A stretch of DNA of 64,000 nt from Spiroplasma phoeniceum P40 (GCF_003339775.1 NZ_CP031088.1:930001-994000), one strand, 5' to 3'. Shown: positions 38,219-51,918, counted from the stretch's first letter. The notes: generated by a model from the sequence alone, not told the origin. Program-made: numbers and translations.

Positions 38219-38534
38219 TTTAATTTTATTAAATGATTACGCTTTTCTAATTGATAAAGAAGATGACGAAAATCCATTAAGTCATAAAAAAATAACTAAA
38301 AATAAAAAACAAGTATTTTGTGATATTAAATCAATTTATGCTAATGATTTTTACACCGCTAGAATGGCGGGCATAAAATTAGAAATAAAATTACTTATAG
38401 ATAAATATATGTATGATAATGAAAAATTTATTTTAATTGATTATAAATATCAAAATAATTGACAAGAATATGAAATTATTAGAACTTATGACAGACAAGA
38501 TGGATTTTTAGAACTATTTTTAAGTTTAAGATAA
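38208..38534 (+). CDS. Head-tail joining protein (copy 2), 108 aa
   Basis: Same as 4864-5190. Confidence 0.7.
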
Positions 38535-38544
38535 GGTGTTAAAA

Positions 38545-38943
38545 ATGAAAAAAAGTAATTCAGTAGTTGATATATTTGATTTTGTTGCAGACTCAATCCA
38601 ACAATATACTTATGATATCCAAGAACAAATAAAAGCAGAAATTAAAAATGTAGGTGAAAAAATATTGGCAGAAATTAAAATTACTTGCCCTATTAGCAAT
38701 AAACATTTAACAAAAAGAAGACATTTAAAAGATTATTTTGTTTTTAAAATAAAATTAACCAAAGATAAAATAATTGGTGTAATTTATGCCACTAAACAAT
38801 ATCAAATAATCCACTTATTAGAATATGGATATATTAATCATTGAAATAATGAAAAAATTAATCCTCGCCCATTTTTACGAAATGCTTATAATAAGTATAT
38901 TGATGAATATATTAAAAAAATAGAAACTATTTTAAAATATTAG
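38545..38943 (+). CDS. HK97 gp10-like protein (copy 2), 132 aa
   Basis: Same as 5201-5599. Confidence 0.75.
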
Positions 38944-38948
38944 TTAAG

Positions 38949-39326
38949 ATGATTATTAATAATAAAAGAGAGCAAAATATTAATTTAATTATTGAATTAT
39001 TAAAAAAACTTTATCCAACTAAAAAGATTAAATATACATTTTTTAATTTTAATGAAGATAATTTCAATAACATTGAAAATAATATAACTTTTTATAGAAT
39101 TAATGATAATACCTTTTTTTCATCAGATAATATTAATAATTTTATAAGACAAACATTCCAAATTTGCTTTAATTTTAAAAATGAAATTAATTTTAATGAA
39201 ATTGAAAAACTAGAAAATGAATTAATAAATAAAAAAATAAATTATCAATTGGCACAAGAGTTTTATTTATACGAACAAAATTTATATATTGTAATTTATG
39301 AAATATTTTTGTTGCTAAAAAGATAA
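38949..39326 (+). CDS. Probable tail terminator (copy 2), 125 aa
   Basis: Same as 5605-5982. Confidence 0.5.
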   Translation: MIINNKREQNINLIIELLKKLYPTKKIKYTFFNFNEDNFNNIENNITFYRINDNTFFSSDNINNFIRQTFQICFNFKNEINFNEIEKLENELINKKINYQLAQEFYLYEQNLYIVIYEIFLLLKR

Positions 39327-39341
39327 AAGGAGAAAATACAA

Positions 39342-39929
39342 ATGAATAACAACATTATTGAATTTGGACTAGAAAATGTTCATTATGCAAAATTAAAATA
39401 CAATCAAACAACAAACAAAACAGAATATGCAATCCCACAAAAAATATTAGGAGCAGTAAATTTAAGTTTAAATGTTAGTGAAAACACTAATACCTTTTAT
39501 GCTGATAATAAACCATACTATATTTCACATTCTTTTCAAGGTTATAGTGGTAGTTTAACAATAGCAAAACCATCTGATGATTTTGAACAAGAAATTTTAG
39601 GAATTGAAAAAGATAAAAGTGGAAATTATATTGAAAAATCAACTAGTTTAAAGAGTGAGATTGCTTTGGGGTTTGAAATCAAAGGTGATTTAGAAGAAAA
39701 AAGAATTTGACTTTTAAGAGTTAATTTAAAACGCCCCAACCAAACTCATAACACTCAAACCGAAAATGTAAACCCAGATACTTATACTTTTGAATTAAAC
39801 GCCCTACCACGAATTGAAGATAATGTTATTAAAATTAAAACAACAAAAAAAGCTAATGAAAATAATTATAATAACTATTTTTCCCAAGTTCCAAAATTAG
39901 AAAAAGAAGAAAAAAACGAAAATGAATAG
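39342..39929 (+). CDS. Major tail tube protein, phi13 family (copy 2), 195 aa
   Basis: Same as 5998-6585. Confidence 0.85.
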
Positions 39930-40254
39930 ATATTTAGAAAGTTTAAAATTAAAAGTTAATATAAGCACTTATGCATTAATTATTTATGAGGATTTATTTG
40001 GTTCATACGGAGAATTGTTAAATAAATTAGAAAAAGACAAATATGAATTTTCATTTATTTTAAAATTATTATTTTCTTTTGCGAAAGCAGCTGATGAAAA
40101 TCAATTTAAAGATTTTAAGGAATTTTGTAAAAAAATTACATTTAAAGAAATTACCGAAAATGTTAATGAAATTAATAACTTAATAATGGAATTTGTAGGT
40201 GCTAGTGTTAATGACAAAAATTTACAGGAATACGGCGAATTAACAAAAAAGTAG
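39922..40254 (+). CDS. Tail assembly chaperone G (copy 2), 110 aa
   Basis: Same as 6578-6910. The -1 frameshift at 40245-40251 would extend it to 40427. Confidence 0.8.
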   Translation: MNRYLESLKLKVNISTYALIIYEDLFGSYGELLNKLEKDKYEFSFILKLLFSFAKAADENQFKDFKEFCKKITFKEITENVNEINNLIMEFVGASVNDKNLQEYGELTKK

Positions 40255-40441
40255 ATTATAAATTTAATAAATTTACTCCTAACTTATTACTATGACTTAG
40301 TCATTTAGGGTTTTCAATTATAGACAGCAAATATATTAAATTAAAAACATTAATAGAAATTATAGAAATTTATAACAATCAAAATAAAAGATTAGCAACA
40401 CAACAAGATATTAATAAATTTTTTTAAAGGAATAGTTAATT

Positions 40442-41989
40442 ATGGCAAAAGAAATTAAAGGAATGAGCATAACTCTTGATAGTAATGTTTTAGAATTAAA
40501 TAACAATTTTAAAAAAATAGCCGATAACATAAAACTATCAGGATCTAAATTAAAAAATTTTGATAATAATTTAAAATTTAAAAACGGTGATGAAATTGAT
40601 ATTTTAAATGAAAAATTTAATGAATATAAAAATATCATTGATAATATTTCAGAAAAAAAAGAACTTTTAATTGAAAAATATAATCAATTAAATAAAGCCA
40701 TTTTAGAAACACAAGAAGCATTATCAAAAACAAGTGATACTGCTGAAAAAGAAAAATTAATACAAAAACAAAATAAATTAAATAAAGAATATGAATATAC
40801 AAAAATAAATATTGATGCATCTAATCGCAGTCTAAACAACTTTAATGAGAAATTAAAAAATACTGCCCAAGAAATAAAAAATATTCCCTTTAAAAAATTT
40901 GAAGAATTTGGAACAAAGTGTCAAGAAATCGGAAAAAAATTAAGCACACATATTACAATACCCATTTTAGCAATCAAAGGAATTTTAACAAAAATAACTG
41001 TTGATACCGCCAAATATGCTGGTGAGCTTAAAAAAACATCAAAAGAAATTGGTATCACAGCAGAAAACTTACAAATATTTCGTTATATTGCAAAAAGAAC
41101 TGGAATTACTAGCGAAGAATTAGAAAAGAGTTTTAAAAAATTACAACAAGGTATTAGTGCTATTTCTTATGGAATATCAAATGAAACAACAGAAGCTTTT
41201 AATAAATTAGGAATTAATATTAAAAATAATGAGGGATCTTTAAAAGATACAGGAACTATTTTTTTAGAATTAAAAAAATCATTAGAACAAATAAGTGATG
41301 AAACTGAAAAAAATAATTTAATAATGGATATTTTTGGTTCTAAGTTAGGAAAAAACCTTATTCCAATGCTTGCCTTATCAGATGAAGAAATTAAAAAAAT
41401 GACAAACAACATTAAAGATTTAGGTATTGTTTCAAATGAAAATGTTGACAAAACAACAATATTAAATAAAAAATGAAATGAATTTAAACATGTTATTAAT
41501 ATTACAAAAATGAATTTAGCATCCGCCCTATTACCCGTGTTTGAGTCTTTGGTTTCTTTTTTAGAAGTCAGTTTAATACCAATTATTAAAGGAATAACAA
41601 ATTTTTTTAATATGTTTAATGATACAACCAAAAAAACTATTTTTATTATTTTGGGAATATCAGCAAGTTTGGGGGCTGTTGTTTACACAATTGGAAAAAT
41701 AATAAATGTTATTAGTTCATTAAAAACACTTTTATTAGGAATGGCAAAGCACCCAATTCTTTATGGTGTTTTAGTTAGTTTGTCTGCCTTAGCTGCTGGT
41801 GGGGTATGATTATATAATAAATTTAATAAACCACCACAAAACATTAACCAAGAAAGCCAAACTAATAACTATAATAAAATTGAAAATAAAAATGAATTTA
41901 AACCAACAATTATTATTGAAGGAGAAAATGATAAAGAACGAGCTGAAAAAATACTCGAATATATAGGGCAATGAAATAATAGAGTATAG
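40442..41989 (+). CDS. Tape measure protein (copy 2), 515 aa
   Basis: Same as 7098-8645. Confidence 0.85.
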
Positions 41990-41998
41990 GGAGAAAAT

Positions 41999-42925
41999 AT
42001 GTATAATTTACCATTTAGAACTTTTAAAATTAGTAATAGTAAAGATAATTTAATTAATTTATGTGATTTAGATAATATCATTATTTTATCATTTAATGGA
42101 TTAAATATTAATTTTGATAATAATTATTTAAACATCGATAATAATTTTATTTTAAATAATAGTAAGCATTCTTTAAATCAAATAAATTTTAAATTATTAT
42201 TTATAGGCCCAAATCCCTATGGTAAATTTAATGATTTTATTAATAAATTAAATATTAATTTAGATAATAAATCTTCCCCCTTTTTATTATTTTATAGTTT
42301 TTGAATAAATGAAAAAACAAAATTGGAATATTATTGTGAGGTAATTATTAAAAGTATTATTAAAACAGAATTGAATAATAATAATGATTTAGAGGTTGAT
42401 TTTATTTTAGAACAATTAACTAACTGAAAAAAAGAAGAAGATAAATTATTTGAAATTAAACCAAATAAAACAAGCGGAAAAAGATACAATGAACATAATA
42501 AAAAATATTATTTTAAGTTAAATCGCATTAAATATACCAATCAATATAATGAAAAAATTAAAATTAGTAATAATAGTTATTTAGCATCAGATACTCTAAT
42601 AACAATCAATGGCCCCACAAAAGACCCATATTTAAAATTAGAAAATATTAATGGTAAAGTAATAAGTGAACTTAAAATTAATGCTGAAATAAATGAAAAT
42701 GAAAAAATAATAATAGATAGTAGAATAAAAACTCAAAGCATTATAAAAGTTGATTTAAAAAACGAAAAATCATACAACATATATCAATATCAAGATTTTA
42801 AATACACTAATTTTATTCAAATTCCACCAGGAAACTATCATATTTTATATTCTTCTAACCTTTCAAAAGACAAACAAGTTGGAAATATTAATATTAAAAA
42901 ATTTGAAGAATATATTTTAATTTAG
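41999..42925 (+). CDS. Distal tail protein Dit-like (copy 2), 308 aa
   Basis: Same as 8655-9581. Confidence 0.7.
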
Positions 42926-42941
42926 AAAAAGGAGAAATTAA

Positions 42942-44396
42942 ATGGGTGTAGGAAGTTCAACAAAAAGATACTGAAGTGACGAAATAATTGCAATTAGAGA
43001 AGATAAAAAAGAAATTATTAATAAATTAAAAAACAATACTTTAAATGCAGAAATTGTAAAACAAATCCAAGAATTAAAAGAAGAAATATCAGAATTAACA
43101 AAAGAAATTAATGACGAAAAAATTAATTTTGATGAAGCTGTAAAATTAAATCCTCAACATGCCGAATGATTATTACAAATTCCTGATTATAAATTAATGA
43201 TTGATTATCTTGATGAATTATCTAATATTGTGCTTGAAATTAATAAAGCACAACAAGAAGCAGAAGAAAAAGCAAGACAAAAAGCAAGAGATGAATTATT
43301 AAAATTAGAAATTAAAAAAGATAAAAATATTTATCAAGATAATAGAACTAAATTAATTATATTTGGAGTTGATTTTGAAAAAGGATCTTTATTTTATAAA
43401 GATAATTGTATTGTTGAAAATTATAAGATATTTTTAGATATTTATACCCCGCAACTATCAACTTTTAATGCTTATAATTATTATAATCTTAATGTTGAAA
43501 TTGAAGACATTGTTTGTATTTTGAATAATGAAAATCAATTATATATTGGAATTATTACTCATATTGAAAAAAACAAAGATGAAAATTTATATACCTTTAC
43601 TACTAAAAATATTGAATCTATTTTTGATTTTAAAATTTACAACATATATAAAAATAAAAGTTGATATATTTTTCTTACTTTAATAAAAATTATTTATAAA
43701 AACCTTCCCTTTATTAAACTTAATAAAAAAATTAATGATGAAAATAATAATAATCCTAAATTTTTTGAAGAAAATGAAGAAAAAGAATTTAATTGTTATC
43801 AATTTATTAACAAAATATTTAAAATAACAAATATATTTTTAAAATTTAATATTGATTTAAAAAATTTTTTTTTAAATTGTGACATTTGCAAAGATGGACA
43901 AGAAGATATCAAATTAAATAATTATAAAGTAAAAGATAATATTAAATGTATTACAAATATAGAAATTGAAGAATTAAACCAAAAAAGTATCAACAGAATT
44001 GATTTTTACCAAAAAAACAACTCAAGCAGTTACACAAGAGCAAACTTATTAAAAAATAATACAATCTCTTATGATGAAAATAATAATAATAATTTACAAA
44101 ATAATTTAATAAAAAATAAAATTTATGAATTAGAAGAAAAAGACTTTACCTTAGAAAATATTATAACTATTAGCAATCAAGAATTTAAGTTAAGTGAATA
44201 CTCACACCTCATAAAATTTGATATCACAAAAGATAACAATATTTTAAATTTAAACAATTTACAATTAAGAGATAAATTTACCCTATTATTTAACAATAAA
44301 GAATATAACAGCATTTTATCTGGGATAATTTTAGAAAGCAATAAAAACACAATTACTCTAATATTCGGCCAAGTAAGATTATGAAGTAAGTTTTAA
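42942..44396 (+). CDS. Baseplate hub/tail-associated protein (copy 2), 484 aa
   Basis: Same as 9598-11052. Confidence 0.6.
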
Positions 44397-44543
44397 CATT
44401 TATTAACTAATATGCCCCTTAAAACAAGTAATAAAGGTATTTACAAGCAATTATATTTTATATAATTAATGAGAAAAAATAGAAAGAATATAGGTAAATA
44501 TTAAAATGATTTACTATAAATGACATTTTTAGTATTTCTATAT

Positions 44544-44634
44544 GGAACAGTACTCAAATTGGACAAGAGGACATCCTGCTAAGATGTTAGGTCGGGTAAC
44601 CGATGTGAGAGTTCGAGTCTCTCCTGTTTCGCCA
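44544..44634 (+). tRNA. tRNA-Ser (GCU), copy 2
   Basis: Identical to 11200-11290, all stems intact, CCA encoded. Confidence 0.95.
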
Positions 44635-44655
44635 TTTAATAAAAAGTAAATATAA

Positions 44656-44777
44656 AAAAAGAGATATTAAATCTCTTTTTTTTATTTATAGTATTGCACA
44701 GACTATTGACTGGCAAGGTTTCTTTTCTTTATTTAAACTTGCAAGTAGAACCTAGAATAACTCGCAACATCACTTGC
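44656..44777 (-). ncRNA. Candidate minus-strand RNA (copy 2)
   Basis: Same as 11312-11433. Confidence 0.4.
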
Positions 44778-44863
44778 TATTTAATTATAGCATGTTTTTA
44801 TAAAATTAAAGGAAAAATAAAAAAATATGGTATTATATATACAAATTTTCATTTATTATATAT

Positions 44864-44892
44864 TTGACAAATATTTTTAATGACGGTATCAT
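44864..44892 (+). promoter_or_regulatory. Phage consensus promoter, site 3 (copy 2)
   Basis: Same as 11520-11548; leads into the structured RNA at about 44899-45069. Confidence 0.8.
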
Positions 44893-45149
44893 CACCACAA
44901 ATAAGTTATGTTTCTAGTTGTAAGAATATCTATGGTGTTCTATTGCTTTTACTCGTAAACCAAAAGGGATTTTACTTATTTTTTAACCCTTAAATTAACT
45001 ATTGAATGAAAACTAGATATAATAGTTATTAAGCAATACAAAAAAGAGATTTAATATCTCTTTTTTTATTTAATTAAATTAAAATATATGCAACAATATT
45101 TTATTTTTATTATATAATTAATTATATTTATCAGAAAGGAAATAAAAAA

Positions 45150-45655
45150 ATGAAAGCATATAAATTAAGCGAATACATAATACAGCGTATTTATGAAATT
45201 AATAACGGTGTTGAACATAAATGTGAAATTACACAATTAAAATTGCAAAAAAGTCTTTATTTTATATATGTATATTTTTAGTTAACAAACAACAAAAACT
45301 TTTTAATGATAAATTTGAAAGATGAGATCTAGGACCAGTAATTAAAAACATTTATAGTAAATATAAAAAATATAGAGACAAACCTATTGAAGTTCCAAAA
45401 AACAAAGTAAAATTGAATAAAATAACTAATTTAGAAAAAATAGAATTAGATTCATTATTATTTGAATTAAATAAATTTTCAACAACTAAACTAATTGATT
45501 TTTCACATGAATGTGATCCATGAAAAGAAACCCCAAAAAATAAAAATATTAGTGATGAAAAAATTATAAATTATTACTCTAAAAATGATTTATTTAAATT
45601 ATTAGGAATAAAAAATTATACATTATTAGATTTAAGTACAATACGGTATGATTAG
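45150..45655 (+). pseudogene. Panacea antitoxin, frameshifted (copy 2)
   Basis: A T run of 6 in copy 1 (after GTATA near 11930) is 5 here, giving TAG at 45279-45281. Only 43 residues remain, lacking the DLGPV part of the domain. The downstream toxin frame is intact. A homopolymer sequencing error is a real alternative to mutation. Confidence 0.8.
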
Positions 45656-46052
45656 TATTAAAAATATCATCATAGGTGGAATTATTCATATTGGAAAAAA
45701 ATTTCGTTCAATAGATAATTTTATTTTAGAAAACAGATATATGTGTATTTTAGGTTATTATGAATCTGAAATAGCAATTTTACCAATGTCTACATATAAA
45801 GATGAAAAACATAAAATAGAAAAAAAAAATAAAATAGAAAATTTAGATTATTCATTAAAACATGGAAATGTTAAAGATGGATATATTAAGTGTGATCAGA
45901 TATACTTATTATCAATAGAAGATTTTAATGAATTTGAAGAAGTTGAATTTAAATTTAAAATGGATAGTGAGTTCTTTGAAATTAATTTAATAAATAAAAT
46001 TAAAGAATTAAAACAAAAAAATAAAATAAAAATAAAAAAAATAAATTTTTAA
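45648..46052 (+). CDS. Panacea-associated toxin (copy 2), 134 aa
   Basis: Same as 12305-12709, but behind a broken antitoxin. Survival would rely on antitoxin from copy 1 or on loss of coupled translation. Confidence 0.65.
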   Translation: MISIKNIIIGGIIHIGKKFRSIDNFILENRYMCILGYYESEIAILPMSTYKDEKHKIEKKNKIENLDYSLKHGNVKDGYIKCDQIYLLSIEDFNEFEEVEFKFKMDSEFFEINLINKIKELKQKNKIKIKKINF

Positions 46053-46092
46053 ATAAAAAAGAGATTTAATATCTATTTTTTTATTTGTTTAT

Positions 46093-46121
46093 TTGACAAA
46101 TAATTTTAATGACGGTATCAT
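46093..46121 (+). promoter_or_regulatory. Phage consensus promoter, site 4 (copy 2)
   Basis: Same as 12750-12778. Confidence 0.8.
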
Positions 46122-46128
46122 CACGATA

Positions 46129-46409
46129 ATAAGTAATAATTATTACTTATTGAAAATTAAACAATACTAATTATAATTATTAAAATTAAAAAAATTTGTA
46201 TTTATTCAGTCGTATTATAGTAAATAAATAATGTTGAACTACTTGAATGAATTTAACTCATAACCGAGTTCCCCTAGACAACCACAAACAGGCAGACAAG
46301 AAGATTATTCACATAATATTTAAGGAATTTGTTACGACTGAATAAGTACAAATTTGTATATATTATAACATAAATTATTTTAAAGACAATATAAATTGTC
46401 TTTTTTTAT
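46129..46409 (+). ncRNA. Candidate RNA closed by 23-bp stem (copy 2)
   Basis: Same as 12786-13066, with its terminator at 46382-46409. Confidence 0.6.
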
Positions 46410-46438
46410 TTGACAAATATTTTTAATGACGGTATCAT
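46410..46438 (+). promoter_or_regulatory. Phage consensus promoter, site 5 (copy 2)
   Basis: Same as 13067-13095. Confidence 0.85.
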
Positions 46439-46493
46439 CACGACGACAATAAATGATGGGGTTAATTATTATTGTTAAGGCTGGTGATTTTTT

Positions 46494-46541
46494 ATGTTAG
46501 ATAATAATGAAAATAATAAGGTGGTTAAATTATGGCAATAG
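46494..46541 (+). CDS. 15-aa leader peptide (copy 2)
   Basis: Same as 13151-13198. Confidence 0.4.
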   Translation: MLDNNENNKVVKLWQ

Positions 46542-47134
46542 TTTTAAAAACATTTCCTAATTGTAATGTAGAAGCGTGTGATGATGGAATTATTCAAGAT
46601 TTTTTTGCTAGTTTTTTTGTTAAAGATAAAAATATTATTTTTTTAAACGAAGAAAAAAAGTTAATAAAAAGACACCTTGGAAATAAAGTTGTTTTTAATC
46701 AAACATATATATTAATTTATGGGCGAATTATTGAAATTGAAGAAGATACAGAATATGAATTACAAGCAACCAGTGGAAATTCAATTAAAAAAATTATTTT
46801 TAATATTAATTTAAGAACAAAAAAGAATGAAATTAAAACACTAACAAACGAATTATTAAATGAAAGTAATTTATCATGAGAAGATATTAAAAACGAAGAA
46901 TGAAGCTATGATATTGAATTATTCACCTATCAATTACAAAATAACACAATTTACAATATAAAAGAAAATCAAAAATATTGAGAAGACTTAAAACCACACA
47001 CAAAAATAAACAACAATCTAAACAATAATTTTAACAACATTAAAGAAACAATGAATAAAAAAATGATTGCTAATAACGCATTACATAGTGAATGAGATAA
47101 AACATCTAACAAATTAGAAAAAAAATATTTATAA
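46532..47134 (+). CDS. Fibre-operon structural protein (copy 2), 200 aa
   Basis: Same as 13189-13791. Confidence 0.55.
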
Positions 47135-47149
47135 AAGAGAGGCAAAAAA

Positions 47150-48781
47150 ATGGCATTTAGATTTATAACATTTGACAATACAGAAGATTATTTAACAGAC
47201 CGCGACCAAGCAATATATTACGATTTTTTATTAAGAAACCAAACAATCCCCTACTATGCTAATAAAGAATTAAGCAATAAAAACGCTATAAACTTATTAG
47301 GCAATAGCGATAATTATAACGAAGAAATGTTAAAACTATGTGATAACAATTCAACTGGTTTTTTATTTTACGGATTTGGCGAACAAGAAAACTTGGAAGC
47401 AGAATTCAAATATGAAGACAACGGAATTCAAGTAAAAATAAAAACAAAAAAAGGAAACAAAGAAATACCATTTTTTTACTTAAGCATTTGCGGAAGAATG
47501 ATTAAAGTAGAAAACAACACCACAAACGATATCAACGACTTAATTCCCTATGCAAAAAACGAAGCAGAAACAACAACAACAATATTTTTAACAATTAAAA
47601 TAGATATGTCAAAAGCACCATTAGTATATCCAATCCCCGATATAGACAACCAAGATGAAAACTACCAATATATTAATAAAAATTTTATTGAAAGTTTAGG
47701 AGAAAACAAAAGCGAACAAATTGAAAAATTAACAGAATTATTAGAACAATGCCCCATTAACACTAAAATTGACGAAGTTGAACCAAGCGGAATTGACAAT
47801 AAATTCTATTTTGAAAAAACCAACGAAGAAGAAAACAAACCATGAAAAAATATTAAAAGTGCCATGACTTGAAACGATAATTCAAAAACAATAGCAACAG
47901 CCATAATCGATAACATTAATCAAGTAAATGATTTTAAATACCGAGCAATTTATCAAAATAAATGTGCTAGCGAATATTTTGTATGAACAGACAAAGGAAG
48001 ATTAACCCAAGATAACTTAAACACAAGACATAAAGACGGAATTTATGAATTCCCTATCCTTAGTTTTAATTTACCCCTAAAAGGCGAAAAAATAAAATCC
48101 TTTAATTGAGAATATACCGCACGAGTTCCCATTCGTTATCAATCAATCAAAGACCCTAGCAATTTTATTAATTTTTGTGAATATGCCCAAGAAAAAAAAG
48201 AAGAATTCAATAAAAAATGAACCAAAGAAATGGAAAAAATGGATCAAAAAACAGCACAACTAGACAAAAGAATTAGAGAAATGCCCTACAAAATAGAAAG
48301 CAGCGTCAAATATGTCAAAAGCAGATTAAAAGAAATGACACCAGACGAACAGCCATTTAAAACAACTGATAATAAATGATATTTTGTAGTGTGGCGTGGT
48401 GAAAAAACAGAAGAATGAAAAATTACAAAATTTCAAAATAACATAAATGTAAATTCGTTAACAAATACAATTGATAATATAAAAAATGAATATTATTTAA
48501 ATTTAGGTAGTTATTTAGGTATTCGAAAAATTACTTTATTTGTATATAAACATGGTTTTACTGGCTTTGCAGAATTATGAGAAAATAACAATCTTATTAA
48601 ATCAGTTTATCGTTGAAATGGTGGAGAAGAATGATCACCAATATTAAAATATGATGGTGGGATGATTAAATTTTGGGTATGAAAAGATTTTAAAACATGA
48701 GATAAAGCCCAGCGTGGTATTGTGACAACAGCCGCTATTGGTTTGCTATCGTTTGGAAGTTGAGAACCATTAATTTGATAA
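47150..48781 (+). CDS. Tail fibre/receptor-binding protein (copy 2), 543 aa
   Basis: Same as 13807-15438. Inverted-repeat arm at 48351-48623. Confidence 0.65.
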
Positions 48782-48796
48782 TAAGGAGAATAAAAA

Positions 48797-49078
48797 ATGA
48801 GTGAAACTATTTTAGAAATTATTGTTTTGGTTATATCACTTTTTACTGGTGGAACAACCGGCATAACAGCAACTATTTTGAGTAAAAAACAACAAAAAAT
48901 TAGAGATGAAAATAAAGAATTAAAAGAAAAAATAAATGATATTAAAATTGAAATTAATAATATTAATACAAAATTAGATGTTATTACAATCATAAATAAC
49001 AAACTTGCTAATAACAATAAAATAAATATCAGACAAAAAAATAAGGATGGTAATAAAAATGAAAAAGAAAAAGACTAA
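48797..49078 (+). CDS. Holin-like membrane protein 1 (copy 2), 93 aa
   Basis: Same as 15454-15735. Confidence 0.55.
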   Translation: MSETILEIIVLVISLFTGGTTGITATILSKKQQKIRDENKELKEKINDIKIEINNINTKLDVITIINNKLANNNKINIRQKNKDGNKNEKEKD

Positions 49079-49271
49079 GTTATTTTTTCTACGATTAGCA
49101 TATTGAATAGTTCACGGTTTAACATTGGGATTGCCAATTTTATTCACTGAAATTAATAAACTAATGCTAAAATTAAAAGAAAAAATTAATAATGAATGTA
49201 TTTTGTTAGATGAAAATAAAGAAGATAATATTAATGACATAATTAAAAAAGATGATGAAAAAGAAAATTAA
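49059..49271 (+). CDS. Holin-like membrane protein 2 (copy 2), 70 aa
   Basis: Same as 15716-15928. Confidence 0.5.
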
Positions 49272-49307
49272 ATAAATTAAAAAAGCAATTTTTACTAAAT
49301 TGCTTTT

Positions 49308-49829
49308 TTATTCACTATTAACTTTTACATTGCCATTATTATCAACAATTAAATCAGGTAATTTTTGCTCATCACCATTTCAACGATAAACTGATTTAAT
49401 AAGATTGTTATTTTCTCATAATTCTGCAAAGCCAGTAAAACCATGTTTATATACAAATAAAGTAATTTTTCGAATACCTAAATAACTACCTAAATTTAAA
49501 TAATATTCATTTTTTATATTATCAATTGTATTTGTTAACGAATTTACATTTATGTTATTTTGAAATTTTGTAATTTTTCATTCTTCTGTTTTTTCACCAC
49601 GCCACACTACAAAATATCATTTATTATCAGTTGTTTTAAATGGCTTTTCTTGTGGACAAATTCATTCTAAGTTTTCTTTTATTTCTTGGCAATTTGTGTA
49701 TATTTGGTTTTCTTGTTTTAGTTGTTGTAATTCTTCTTCGTTATATTGTGGTGTATTACAAGCAACTAGACTTGTTGTGTTTGTTCCTAATAATGTAATT
49801 GCTCCTAAAAAACTTAATCATTTTTTCAT
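49308..49829 (-). CDS. Phage lipoprotein with fibre domain (copy 2), 173 aa
   Basis: Same as 15965-16486. Inverted-repeat arm at 49373-49645. Both copies are in the same orientation relative to the fibre, so no inversion is seen here. Confidence 0.8.
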
Positions 49830-49980
49830 AAAAAACTACTCCTTTCTTGATATTTTATTTATATAAAAATTATATAATGAATATAAATATATACAAAGAA
49901 TAATGATAAAAATTTATTTTTTTGATAATATATTAACAATTATCAAACAACAATTTTAATTTTAAGAAAGGAAATAAAAT

Positions 49981-50388
49981 ATGGCTCAAAATAAACCATC
50001 ATTGAGTTTAAAAATAGACAAATATTTACAACTTTATAAAAAAAGTTATATATTATCAGTTAAGGGGCTAGCTCTTTTAGAAATACTAGAAAAATTAAAA
50101 GAAGAGGCAAAAAAAGAATATGAAGAATTTATTGATATAGCTGCCAAATTTATAAACTTATTTTGAGAAGAATCTAGAATAAAAAAAGAAATTAATTTTA
50201 ATTCTCTAAGTAAAAATAAAATTAATAAAATTAATAGAATTTATAAAGAATTAAAAGAAGACAAAGAACTTTTTTTCAATATTATTGTAAATATTTTTGC
50301 CACAGTCGTTAAAGAAGAAAATATAATAATTTTTGAATTTAAAGGTTTAAATAATAAAGTTGTATTCGATTATATTCAAAAAAATTAA
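49981..50388 (+). CDS. Hypothetical helical protein (copy 2), 135 aa
   Basis: Same as 16638-17045. Confidence 0.65.
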
Positions 50389-50589
50389 TCAAGATTAAAA
50401 ATCTTGTTTTTTTTATTTTAAATTAAGATATAATGTTTTTGTTATCAAAAAAGTATCAAAATTGTATTAAATAATATTAAAAAAATTAAATATTGAAAAA
50501 ACAAGTTAAAAATAACTTGCTTTTTTTAGGTGTTTATTTTAATGTGTGTGATGATTTATTTTTAAATCAAGAAAGGAAACAACTTTAAA

Positions 50590-51918
50590 ATGGATATTAA
50601 TAATATTATTAATGGGGAAAACTTTTTTAATAAAACATATGAAGATTTGAATAGATATGCTGTTGGAGAAATTGCATATAGGTTAGAAAAGTACGATGAT
50701 CTTATTTTTCAAAATTATCAAAAATATGATAAATTTAAACATTATCGAGTAAAAGAAATAAGAACAAAAACATTAATTACTTTAAAAGGTAAAATAACAT
50801 TACGCAGACGACGATATTATAAAATTAATCCAATAACAGGGAAAGAAGAATATATTTTTATTTTAGATAAATTTTTAGGAATTAAAAAATGACAAAGACT
50901 GGGGAATGACGTCAAAGAAAGAATTTTATTGTTTTTAAGTGATGATAAAAAATACCGCGATATTTCAGATGCATTAGAACAAGCAAAAATTAGTTTAATG
51001 ACAATTTCAAATACAATAAAAAACGCAACAACAAACGACAAATATTATATTAATGATACCAATATCAAAATAAATGTTCCGCATACTTTATATATTCAAG
51101 TGGATGGAACATACTTAAAAATGAAAGTGTGATATGAAGGAAAAAAGATTAAAAAACACACCTTAATTTCTACCGTTCACACTGGATATGATCAAGAAAA
51201 ATCAACCGAAAAAAGACATGTAATTGCAAATAAGTTAGGTGTTTACGAAATAGATAATATTCCAATTTATATTTCTAAAAAAACAAAATTAACCCGTTTT
51301 GTTGTTAAATTAATACTTTTGATAATAAGTAATTATAATATTCAAGATGATACCGAAATTATGATTTTAGGTGATGGAGCAGATTGAATTAAAGGGGTTA
51401 AAAAAGTTATTGCAAATCGTTTTCCTAATAACAAAGTTCATTATACAATAGACAAATTTCATTTAGTAAAAAGATTTAAGGATTTATTACCCCACCGAAG
51501 AAAAATTAAAGAAAATAAAGAAACTTTTAAACAAGTTGTTGATTATTTTTATAATGGAAAATATTATGAATTATTACAATGTTTAAAAGAAAGTGAGTCA
51601 TTTATTCCTAGTTCTAAAAATTTTTTAAGAGAAACAATTAACTTAATTAAAAATAACGAAGAGGGTATTAAAAATCAAACATTATGAAATAATATTGGTT
51701 GTCATATGGAGGGTGATGTTTCCCATTATGGTAAGGGCATATTTTCTAAAAAAGGAATTTATAGCAAAAAAACTGTTAAAAATAAATTGAATACTAGTAT
51801 GCTAAAATTAAGAAATAATATTAAGGATTTTAAACAACCAGAAAAACCACCAGAAAATAATAGTATTTTATATAATAATTTTAATAAAAATGAACAACAA
51901 AACTTACATCTTTATTAA
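50590..51918 (+). CDS. ISLre2/UPF0236 transposase-like protein (copy 2), 442 aa
   Basis: Same as 17247-18575. Here the downstream phage end abuts foreign (plectrovirus) DNA. Confidence 0.85.

Noticed and set aside
45279-45281. Programmed frameshift in the copy-2 antitoxin
   Set aside because: Copy 1 has an uninterrupted frame with T6, so T5 is a loss or an error, not a programmed site.
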